A stretch of 64,000 nucleotides of DNA from the NCBI RefSeq assembly GCF_021155775.2, contig NC_060234.1:8008283-8072282 (forward strand). Direction: 5' to 3'. The position numbers and the translations under genes were made by a program. This document shows positions 34,117 to 46,500 of this stretch, one piece after another (position 1 is the stretch's first letter; every line of letters begins with the position of its first letter). The notes beneath the pieces are model-generated. The model had not been told where the DNA came from and did not search any database. It worked only from the letters and a program-made list of their open reading frames with translations. Origin of the DNA: Neodiprion pinetum. Taxonomy: Eukaryota > Arthropoda > Insecta > Hymenoptera > Diprionidae.

Positions 34117-37100
34117 TTACTTCCTGGCCTGTGTCTGAATATTCAGTGCTGTACAATCAGGTAGTTCACTCCATTTACCATCGCTTTTGCACGTTATCTT
34201 GCCTTTTATTATTTGATCAGGGCAAATGTAAGCGAGTTGAGCTTCATACAGGTAAGATGGACCCAAAATTTCAACACCAGGAGGTATGGCAGGCTTTCCA
34301 CAAGTTATTCCTAGAAAAACGAAAATTATAATCCAATACATCCCTAGTATGCAAGACTGCAGTGAATTATTTAGAGAATTTTGTTATTCATCTTTTTGTT
34401 GCATCGAACACTCTCAAAACATTTACTGTAACGTTAGACTACTGTAAATTTTTCATTGTAATTGTTGACTAGCAAATTGTAAGATGAATTCAGTTCCAAA
34501 TTTCACTTACTAGAACACCTCCCGCTCATCCTGGACCATTTTCCGCTTGCCAAACATCGCGCATTTCCACGACCATACATTTTATAGCCAGAAACGCACC
34601 GGTACGAAACCATGTTACCAGAAACATAGCCGCTAATTTCAGCACTGCTATCGTTAAGAACTGTATTACGAGGGATTGGTGGTTTTCCACATGTTACTGC
34701 TGAAAAAAAATAAGAGCCATACATGCATGGTACTAACGTTTTAATGGCATTAGTGATTAAAGCTTATCGCCCTGTTTCTTTTTCTGTTTTCTTTAAACGA
34801 CTTACATTCGCAATTAGGTATTGGCGACCATGTGCCATCCGAAAGACATTGTGCGCTTTCATCACCTGCAAGCATGTGCCCGTTGCGACATTTGAACATA
34901 ACAGAATCACCCACCTTTATCACACTGCTATTAGTAATATCGTCAACTATATATCCGTTTCTTGGTGTCTGAAAATCAGTTCAAATGCAATACTTTCTGT
35001 AGTCATTTGTCCGTTACTAAAATGATTCTATGGCCAACATAGTTTAAATTTGTCCACCTGGGATTTGAGTTTCATTTCCTATACCTTTGGTAAACCACAA
35101 ACAGTTTCTCGACAGAGTGTTTCCTTTTTCTCATCCACCATCCGTTGAAAATCCTCGTTGCTCGTCTCTTTATACATAATTTCCCACACACCGTTTTCAT
35201 TGCATTTCCATGTAACATTTCTCAAAATCCTGTTTATTCCAATACCATCAAAATGAATCTTGGTGTCATTTACACACGTCAAACTTATCGTGTCACCAAA
35301 AACATTTCCTGTATTCTTGAATATGAAGTTCTGCAGAGTCCCTCGAATGTATTTGTTTGCCCGAAAAATGTCCACAATACTTTGGTTTTTAATATTCATC
35401 TCTATTTCACCATCAAATGTTATTTCTTCCCTATTTGTACTTAGCACATTGATTATTGGATGATTTTCTACGTTGCATTCCCGAGGTTCACAATTCGATG
35501 CATCAGGAGACCACGTTTCGTTATTTGTACATTGCCTAATCGAAGCACCGATTAGTTTGTATCCTTTGTTGCATGTTATTGAAATCCGTGCTCCAAGTAT
35601 GAAAGAAGCGTTGGACTCGATTTGAAAATCTTCAGGCATGGTATTATTCTTTGTCATATTACTTTGGGAATCTGAAGAGTTTGGTTTGTCAGTAAAAACA
35701 GGTATGTCAAAATGGCCATGAAAATCAGGCAAAGGTTCAGTACTTATAGGTACCAATCTGTTTACGAATGTTAAATTCCCAAAAGTGCCATGACCTGAAT
35801 TTTCTGCCATACTATTATTGCTGGTCAAAAGGTAATATTTTCCATTTTTAATCGGCTCTGGTCTTAGACAACGCAGCGGAACACAACTAGGGACCAACCC
35901 ATTCCACGATCCATTATTAGTGCATTGAATTCGAAATTCTGCAATCATATTGTGATTGCCAAAAAATTTGAAACCCTGGCGACATGAAAAGCCAACAATA
36001 TCACCATAAAAATAGCCAGATACCAAGGATGCACTGTCCTCCGATAAGTTGTCACGTTGAGAGTTTAGAAAACTTTCTGCTGGTAAAATTTCTACACCAG
36101 TCGAAATATTAGATGCTATGAACGCATTTTCCATCCTGATAAAATAATAATGCAAGTACTAGATTTTTATGTCTGCCTGATAATTTTGTGTATATTCTGC
36201 ACCATGAAAACATAATTAACTTACAATTCCGGTGGAGGGCAGCCAAACGCGATGCATTTAGGTACAGCGTTGTCCCACTCTCCGTTTTCCATACAAGTTA
36301 AATACATATTTCCAAGCACGCGAAAGCCAGGATTACATATAAATGCCAATTGTTGTCCAACCTGTTGCAGGATTCGTAAATTTTAGTAATACAGATGCAC
36401 AGAAAGTATAGAATGCAACATTTATACCTGCAATATGGATGTGTCATTTCGCTCATGATCTTCGATCAGGTATTCGATGTCACCGTTGTCTGGGGCGAGT
36501 AAATTTTTGCATGTTTTACCTATTACAAACATATAAATTCTACATTATTTCATACCGCGATTACAATTTAAGTATTTTAAATTACTGGTAACGATATTCT
36601 AACTTTAAACAAACTCATGAAACCTAACAGTGATGAATTAAGTTAACCGTCACTTCAGGAACGGAAAGAGGGATTATTTTTGCACACTTGACCTTCTTAA
36701 TCTTCCCAAAATGTATTTATTATTGAATGGACAGTTTTGTGTTCAATTATCAATTTTCAAGTTGAAATTATGATTGTCTGGCAGATACTTTTCATGAAAA
36801 CTTGCCTTTCAATCGAATTTTCTTTAGATCTACGAAGACAAATTCCTAAAAATTTTCAAAGGTAATAGCAATTCTAAAATATTTATCACAACTTCTGTTT
36901 TGGTAGTCAATTTTCTTAACTTCAAGGACAAGCAATGCCAAATAGAGAATCGGAAGTGGGAAAAACACATATAAATATTTCTTAGCACATGTATGAAACA
37001 TTCTTACTGATGCATAAAGGCTGCACACCGCTCCATTTTCCATGAGCCGTACAAATTCGATTTGGATTTCCTCTTAATGTCGAACGTTTTTTACACGAGT

Positions 37101-37517
37101 AATGAATTTGGTCACCGTAACTGTAAGATCTCCCATGTACCTGACCTCTCGGAAAATATCCAGGAAAACCACATTTCACTTCTGAAAATTCGTTGAATCG
37201 ATTTCTTTAATCAACAATTAATTGCAGACTGAATAACGTAAATCTTTAATGATTGTAGATAAGAGTTTACTTATGCAAGCAAGAAAACTTTCCACTATGT
37301 AATTCTCACTTGTGCATGTTGGAGTAGAGTAACCTTCCCATTGTCCTTGTTTTAAACACCTCCTGGTGAGCACTGCACTTTCTTTTTTACCAAATTTGAC
37401 CAGGTACCCTTTTTCACACGTATAGACTATCTCCGAAGCATCGTAATTTACTTCTATTTGTCCTTTGAATGGAGCTTTAGGTAATGAGCAAGCGTGACAG
37501 AAGCTGCTATTCTGAAT
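34117..37517 (-). other. Svep1-like: SVEP1-like exons 25-32: C-terminal sushi array
   Basis: Exons: 25 (37517-37271), 26 (37181-37008), 27 (36519-36428), 28 (36361-36225), 29 (36135-35085), 30 (34968-34806), 31 (34699-34511), 32 (34310-34117). Each short exon, or the pair 27/28, encodes one sushi module. Exon 29 is 1,051 nt and holds several in succession with an Asn-rich insert (SDSQSNMTKNNTMPED), so intron loss or retention of an ancestral fused exon is likely. Exon 32 ends QTQARK then TAA. A GTAAAG that could act as donor overlaps this stop, so further exons downstream cannot be fully excluded. Confidence 0.83.
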
Positions 37518-40500
37518 CTAATAAATTGCAACAATTCATTCGACGGTAATAAAAATATTTCGGTAAGAAAATGTTGACTAGAAATAAACACATGTCTCAA
37601 TCATGATGTTATTTGACAAAATTACAATGATATGTCAAAAAATTGATGGTCAAGCACATATCATATACGAATAATTTATGGCACAGACTTCATCCAATAT
37701 TACCATCATTGAATACCATAAACGCACACGAAAGGAATGACTTTAAAGAAGGTTTACCTCAATGTTACCACGAACATATTGTTGAAGCTGAGCCCAACTG
37801 TACAACGAACCGTGATAAGTTTCGCATTGCTGACTTAACTTTTTTATGACATCGCCATTCAAAACTTCGTCCCATATATCTAACGAGCTCAGCTTTCCCA
37901 GCAATGATTCCGATTCGGAAAAGCCACCACCCATACGATCTTGTTCTTGTCCAATGACCAGAGTGCCATTTCCTAATTGAACAAATGGTACAAAGACCGC
38001 AGGTTATCTCTGTAGTATCATTATCCTCAATAATTGTTCATACGTTTGCTCTTATTACCTTCAATTAGCGTTTCACTTGCCAATTGAGTACCATTTTCTC
38101 TAACTATACCATCCACAAACACCTGCCAAAATCCAAAGACATTTTCCCAAGTAACACACACAAAATGCCAGTAGCCGTCATTGGCAGTAATGTCAGTGAC
38201 AACTCTGTTCCCATTGATGTAAATAACGAACCTATAAAACAATAGAATTGATCTATTATTAGGCAATAAAATCGGATCTGTTGGGTCTGTTTGCTGCTGA
38301 TATTTCCGTTGAACAGAAAACGAAATTTTCTTTGTCTGTTGTAATGCTCACCCATTGTAATCTGTCAGTGTAAGAGCATTGTCGTGAAGTCGTGTAGCGT
38401 AGGAAAGGACCGTACCATAGTTGACCGTATCTAACGATTGAAGCCACAAACAAACAGTAAACTGAAACAAATCTCAGTTAGGTTCACATACTGCGTGTAA
38501 TTATTTTTTCACTACTCACTTGCGATAGATTTTTGTTTGGTCCGCTCAGCATCACGTAATCTGTGGTCCCAGACTTGGGAAAGTACATCGTATACCGTGA
38601 TGATAATTCTGTAAACATTCAACAGTTTTTCAATACGAGTTTCCGCGTCAGAAAACCACAAGGATATGAATTGAAATAGTGACTAAATCTAAGATCGCAA
38701 CAACATTAGTTTGCAATAAACATATCGTCACGTTTAACTTTACAAAAATTTGGGGCGTTATTCTTGATAACATTAAAATTTATTTCACAGCAAATATTTC
38801 CAAGTCATTTTTACACACCATTTTCACACTTGGATCCATTAAATTCTTTTCGACATTCGCAACTAAAATTCGAGAAATTGTTCATGCATGTTCCGTTGTT
38901 CATACAAGGCAAATCTTCACAGTGGTTCACCCGTGTAGTGCAATCGATTCCTGTATAACCCTCTGGACATTCGCACCTGGAATGAGGAATGAGAAATTGC
39001 GAATTATAAAATTCGAGCAGATGTTTGTTCAAAAATTCTTCAGACATAGCTTTAAAACGGTTTACAACTAATTTTAAATCATTTGCAGAAATTAAAAGTA
39101 ACTTGAAGAAATCTTTGATACTTGACTATTAATATTAGTTCTCTTTATAAGATTGATAAAACCAAACATGCGAACCTGTAACTTTTTTTGGTTGCATTTA
39201 ATTCCTCGATATTAACGCAGACAGCGTTTTGGTGGCAGGGTAACCAATCACAAGGAAGCCGGCTACAACGACGTCCTAAGAAGCCCGGTTTGCAGATGCA
39301 TTGCCACGTCCCATTAATGATATGACATTTTGATCCAGATTCACAGATCGATGTTTTGCAATGGTCAATCACTACTTCGCAATTATCACCTTGAGCATGG
39401 AATTTGGGAATATTGTCATAATTACAATCGATCACAGTATACCTTCAGAAGAGGCTTTTATTATATTCGAAATTGAAGCAACTTACTTGTCGATTCATCG
39501 AGTGAAATAAAAACGTAAGTAACAAAAAAAAACCAAAGTTAAAATAAGGTAGTTAATTCGTCCAATGCTCGTTTGTAAATATAATGATAGAAATGAAAGT
39601 GATAGTTGGTGTAATGTATATGAAAACTGGTATTCACCTTCGAATCCATTTTTGCAAATACACTTGTAATCCACCTCTGTACTAATACACGATCCTCCAT
39701 TCCGGCATGGATTTGTTGAGCACTCGTCGATATAAGTCTGAGAAATGGGAATTATAAAAAGTTGAAAGCAAATACCACAACTTTGAGAAATGTATTCCTA
39801 GATTTTTGAATTACTTCCGTATTCCGTACCTCACAATTGATTCCTGTAAAGCCGCTCTTGCACAGGCATTTATGTTCTATTGAATTTTTAATGCCATCTA
39901 AAGCAATACATTGCCCTTCGTTCAAGCAAGGCAAAGAATCGCATGGATTTGGACGAATCTCGCATTTGGAACCTGGAAATAGCATAATCGACCGAATATG
40001 TTACCCAGTAAACCAAAACGAATTGAAATGATTCGTGTCAGTCAAAAACGAAATTGCCACGAATTAAAACAAATTGAATAGAATTAAAAGACCTGTGTGC
40101 CAATTCTTTTGAATTCCATTTGATTTGTTTTAATTCCGTTTTGGACATGCTCAATTCGTGTTGATTTACTGGCTAGTCAGTGTAAATACAAATAAATCAA
40201 TATACTTGATCCTCACCAATAAAATCTCCAATACATTCACACTTGAAGTCACTACCGACTGGCACACATTTTCCTCCATTATGACAAGGGTTTTTATGAC
40301 AAGGATCCTTGTCAGCATGATCAATGACAAGACATTCGTCAATGCTATAAGATCCACGATTGTACGTTGTTGTATTTGCTGGGCAAGGTATGCATTTCAA
40401 CTGAGCATAATCAGGTTGATAAAAGCCTTTTGCACAAGTGACACATGGCTCGAAGGCAAGGGTCGATTTGTGGTGCCTTTTCCGTCGAGAATAATAACCA

Positions 40501-43500
40501 GGACGACAAAAATCTATAGTAAATAACCAGACGTTGCAAGTACGCTAAAATAAATTCTAAGAAATTATGTAAAGTAATTTGTTAATTTTTCAATCAAATG
40601 ACTCACTTAAACAGTCCGACGTGCGTTTGGAATGCTTTCTTTTTGTTGAAGTGTGTTCCGGACATTTCTTACAGGTGCTAGATCCAACGTCCTCTTGATA
40701 TTCTCCCAACGGACAGGACTGACAACGGTTCTTCGTTGTATTATGGAATGTACCACTTGGACATTTTACTGAAATGAATATCGTGAGGTGTGATTTATAG
40801 TATAATATAAGCAAAACCGTCTTATGAAGAATCTAATCGCCGTAAGGAAACCATTTGCTCACCACAACGGTGCTTCTTCAGGACGCTACCAGTGGAGCAG
40901 AGTTCTTTAGGTTCTTCGAATATTACATAAAGACGTAGAACTTGTTTGCTGATTTCCTGTAGGCTTGTTTTATTGTCGAGAAGACTTAAATAACCACCTT
41001 TCATCATTGCTTCTATTTTCTTTTTCAACTGAATAATTTCTTGGTTTGAATTGTTTCCAGTATCATCAATCATTTTTCCTGAAACAAAAAGATTGTCAAG
41101 CCACAAAAAAAATCGTATTTTACCCTACTTCTATTTTTACCTCAATATAATCCCTACCGCAAATGCTCATATAATAAATCATAAGATGTTATGATGGAAA
41201 TCAGCATGTAATAAATTATATGATTTCAGACATTGTCATATTCAGTAGGGATAGCATTAATAGTACATGATCGTAATAACCCAACAAATTAATACTGAAT
41301 CTTTACCAATAATTTTATACTTCAATTCAATTTTGTCCCATTTAACTTCAGATTTTGTATGGTTTTTCGAAGAATTTGAACCTCTCCTAACAGCAATTTT
41401 GTCACTGTGAGGAAAACGTTTAACACTTCTTCTTAGTTTACGAGTCGACGTATTTAGAATGGTATTCGAAGCATTGCTGTCTTCATCCATTCCACCATTG
41501 CAATCGAACGCAGATTGAGAAATGTTACATTGTACTTCATCGTCACACACCTGTTTCAATTGTGATTCCAAGCCAGCTTTGATGTTCTGACTTAGCTGAT
41601 AAACAAAATTACACTACTAAAAATCTTACACAGAGGTACATTTTCAATTAGTGTATATATATATATTTAAGTCTTCTTATCCAAAGACAACAATCACATA
41701 CTGCTTCATCAGAGTTCACTTACTGAATTCAGAGCTGTCGGATCATTGCAGTTAGAAGTATTTGTATCCAATACGACAGTCAGATCTTGAGATATGGCAT
41801 AGGGTACTTGCGTCACTGAAAGTATTTTGAGAATTCAACGTTATTGATTACTTTCCTGCCAGCAAAAGTTTTCATAACTTAGAAAACGATTTTCAAATTA
41901 TCTTGATTGCAAAAGATCAAATAATTTTCATCAAGCTTCTGCATATCAGCATCCTAATAAATCTACATACTAACCAGAACAATCAGGAAACACCTCGTTA
42001 TTCCATGAATGATTGCCATTGTTACAAGTCAAAGTTACATTCTCATCATCTATGTATGAAGCTGTTTCAGGTAATACAAAACCGTAGCCTTCAGCGCATA
42101 CCACAACGCACCGAATCCCTTCCTGCAGAACGGAGCAATCGCTGTGCCCATTTGTTGGAGATGGAACGTTTTCACATACATCTAAATTGGAATTCGCGCA
42201 AAAATGGTAACCAATATTTAGCATTGAGATGAACAATTGAATTAAGACATTGACTCAAATAACCAGCTTAATTTACGTAGAATATAGTATCAATTGATAA
42301 TTAGCAATGAATTTCACAATCTGTAACGGAAAGTTCAATCCTTAAAAAATTATTAAGCATTTCTTGATTTATGTGATACTACCATTTAAACTTTCAATTC
42401 AATGGCTGTGGGTATATAAATTAGATTTACCTTCTACAGTGATATTAAATGTGCAAGTTCTCGTATTATTAGCCTTGTCTGTTGCATTGTACACGATTTG
42501 AGTTGTCCCGAGATTGAAAATCTCTGTTCCAGGTGTGTGACTTTTACTAATCTCCAGAGGATGTCCAGAGTTGTCATAAAATACAGGCTCGTCCCAAGTA
42601 ATATTTATTGCCATCGACTTGTTCTCAAGTAGAAAAATAGGAGGATCAACGCAGTTTTCAACAGTGGGTGGTTCCTTGTCTGTAAAATATCTGATTATGC
42701 ATTTGAACAGAAAACAAAATGCATTATTGGTTAATGTTAGAACAATATACCAGATTTTTACCTATAACAGTAGCACTGAATTTGCATTCTGCCCTATTTT
42801 TACTGGCATCTTGCGCTATGTACGTAACCACATGAGTTCCGATTCCAAATTTCCATGGTGCTTCAACAGCTGGCTCGGTCCAAACCATGGGGGCAGCCTT
42901 GGCGTTATCAATTGCTAATGGCTTCGTCCAGTTGACCATGGAATAGTTTTTGCCTGACAAAGTCTCAACGGTGATGTTCGAAGGACAAGTTATATTTGGG
43001 GGAGTGCTATCTATCGGAATCAAAACACATTATGTCACAATTAGTGAAATGTAATTGAGTATCTCGATTGATGACAAATATTTTCAATATCGATCCACCC
43101 GAAATCAATTCTCAGAGAAACATCTGACGAAAGTGGAAAAAACGAAACTAATAAAATTTCTTCTAATACAAGATCCAGTTCTTCAAGTTTCCCAGTTCCC
43201 CCATATATTCTATTTGCTCACCTATACATTGGGTCACATTGTGACGATGCAACCAGGAGCCAGTGAGTCCAGCACAGACTTTGTTCTCTGGACCCGTGCG
43301 AGTGAAGCCTTCTTTGCATCGAATGGTACATTTTGTGGCAAAAGGCAGTTTATTGTACCCTGTGCACTGTGGCGGAATTATTTCACCATTTGGCACAGAT
43401 CTCAGGGGGTGGCATTTGATTGCTGTTTTAGAAACCAATATAAGTTTATCATTATGATTATTAACAGCACACAAATTAAATAATACCTGAGGCGTAATGT

Positions 43501-46500
43501 TTATCATTTGTTTTCCAAGAGAACTAGGAAACTGATCACGATGAACCATATAATGATAAACTTACGTCGGCAAGATACCCTAAGGCCATCCCATCTTGAC
43601 AGAGGCAAACAATTTCTGGCTCTGCTTCCACGCAGCTGATAGCCGATATCACATTTGTATTCACAATGAGTGTCTATTGGATATGCAGAGAGGCCAGCAT
43701 TTATTACCTGATGATCATCCTCGTGCTCACACCGTATTTTTCCATGCGGCGGTGCTTGTAGTGCCGGGCATGTTTTTACTGGAACGTTATTTTGATAGTG
43801 CATACAATCTGGTCAAATCATTTTGAATTTGGCAATTCCAGAGTTGTTTGGGAAACAACAAAATCTTCGATACATTAGATTACACCTAAAAATTATCGAT
43901 GGCCAAGAGAATACTTTATTTCTTGACGATATTGCAACGTGTACTTTGATATAAATATATCTCGACTGTTATGCAAAAATAATCCTGATAGTTAAAGTAC
44001 ATGCTTGAGTGCTCAGTAATTGAAATATAATACTCAAATGAATTTCTATAAATAATCTAGAAAATTCTACTGAACACTTTGAGTGCACGTTATTCCACTT
44101 ATATTTAGTAGTAGTAGTAGTAGTATTCACTAAATATCTTTCAACAAATAAATTAATTTTACAGTTTTAGGAGCCACTAATGCTAAGCTCATAATTATTT
44201 TCTTACGTGTTTAGTGAAATTACAAATACACATTTTATCGAAAGAAATGTTATTTTTGGTTTAGTGAGAAACGAAGTTTTACTTACAAAGACACTGTGGT
44301 TGAGTACCAGACCACGCACCACTGTTAAGACAAAGTCGAATGCTGTCGCCGGTTAGATGAAAACCAATTTTACAACGAACTCCGCACGCAGCATTAACAA
44401 CATTGTTACAGGCACTTGCTTTCACTAAATACCCATTTTCTGGCACTTTTAGTTTGGGGCAAGTTATGGCTGTAAATAATGTATGAAATATTTTTAACAA
44501 GAAATTGCCTTCCTACGCGATCATTGTGTAATTCGAAGTGATGACAATATATTTTTTAACCTTTTCAGTTATGGAAACTATAAAAAGTGTTTTTAAAAAG
44601 CAGTGAACTTCAAACTATAAATTTTATAAGAACAGACACTCCAAAGAGTCTGATAGAAATCAGGATGATATTTCAGATAGTTTCATCTACATACTTTCTC
44701 AAATGAATGGGGAATTACCTGACTACTAATTTTCATATATTTCATATATTGTCAAAAAAAGCTTAGAACACCAAAGTGATTTTTATATCATGAGTAGGCT
44801 TGATGATCCTCTATTGAAGAGGATCCGTCTTATAATTACAAACTTAAGTTCAAATGGAACTTTTTGGAATCAAAGACGGGATTGTAAATGAAGTGAACAC
44901 ATGCATTATCTGTTGATACATAGTATTATATGTTCGTTAACACCAAATATGTAGAAAAAACATTGCATTTATTTTGTCATTTCAACTGTTATATGGACCA
45001 AGTTTCACAACCCTAATATGTCATTAATTATTATCTAATCTGCGCGAATTATTTTCTACTCAGAAGCACAATAAACATCAATCAAAATGATGAATTTTCG
45101 AAGTAAAAAATCTATCGATTTTGTGGCAGCTTCTAAAAATTTTGAGGAAAGCGTTAATCAAACCAAAAGAATTCACGATAGTTGGTTTAGAAGATATGGA
45201 TGGCTGCTCAATGAATACGAGTAAGTAAGATGCAGACGATGCAGACTGTATAGTTCGATTAGCTACATGAGAAGAATATTTGACAAATTGTACTTATACT
45301 CGCAAAAGATGTAGAGCTGACAATTAAACTCAAGACACATACAAATAACACGTAAATCAAATTTGATTTTAACGTTTAACGTCAGTTGACACACTTTTTG
45401 TTTGATGAATTAAATGGTACACAGCTAAGCGATATAGTTGGAAAGCAAACTTATAAATTTGAAGACAGATTCTTGAAGAAGGAAAAGAACTATGCAGACA
45501 ACGAAAAGGAGAACTGAAAATTACAGAATCCAAAAAGAATGAGAGAACTTGTCTACCTTATCCTGAAACAACTAGTGGTCAAGTAGGTGGGAATGTTGAA
45601 TCTGAATATATCAAGCTAATATTGCATTATTTACAACAGTGTTCATCAAAACAGTTATCAAATTACCCTACTGTTTCCTACATGCAAGGTTTTGTGGAAT
45701 ACTACAAAAGGGACTGCATAATGAACTGACTTTAATTATAGTGTCTATGGTAAATGGTATCCTAACTTGTAGAACTCAAACCAAATATCATGGACACCAT
45801 TTTCGTGCATTTCGATGATTGTGATTTATGAATGTATAATTTCGAAAAATTTTCATCGGATCAATGTAGTAAACATTTACGACTTGATGTTTAATACTGT
45901 CGTTTTACATCTTATATTTTGTTACAGTATGGATGGCTCGCAGCAAAACAGGATTTTAAATTGGAAAAATATGGTTCGTACATGTTTACATATCCCATCG
46001 AAGAGCCGGTTTTAATACCAGGAGACTTTCCCACTATTGCAGCTGGCAAGGGTTTCATTTGAAAGCTTATTTTGCAGTTACAGTGCTATGAATAAACTAC
46101 TACTTGTAAAATACATCTATACACCTTTCCCACAGAATTGCCACAAAAAATAAATCCTTTATCAACAAATTCAACTGACCTTCACATTTATTTCCATTGG
46201 TAGTAAACCCAGCTGCACAAACACAATCAGCTAAACTAATCGCAGGGCTCTTGATAGTAACGTGATTCAAGTCTGGGCAAGGAATACAGGCTGCATTGGA
46301 ATCTCCTGGGATATTCCCAGGACCGAATGTTCCATTCGGACAAACTGTAGGTAATGAAATCCACAAATAAATCCAATGAAAATGCTGCGGCGAAGAATTA
46401 TGTGCGAAGCGATACGATGTGAAAATGTAACTGGGTACCAACGTTGACAGGAACCATAAAATCCAGATCCAAAATAACCCGGGTGGCATAAGCAGGCGTA

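Noticed and set aside
39390..39442. Longer exon 19 of the SVEP1-like gene starting at 39442
   Set aside because: Joining it to exon 18 would run into a TGA; the acceptor at 39389 restores phase and gives a normal EGF sequence.
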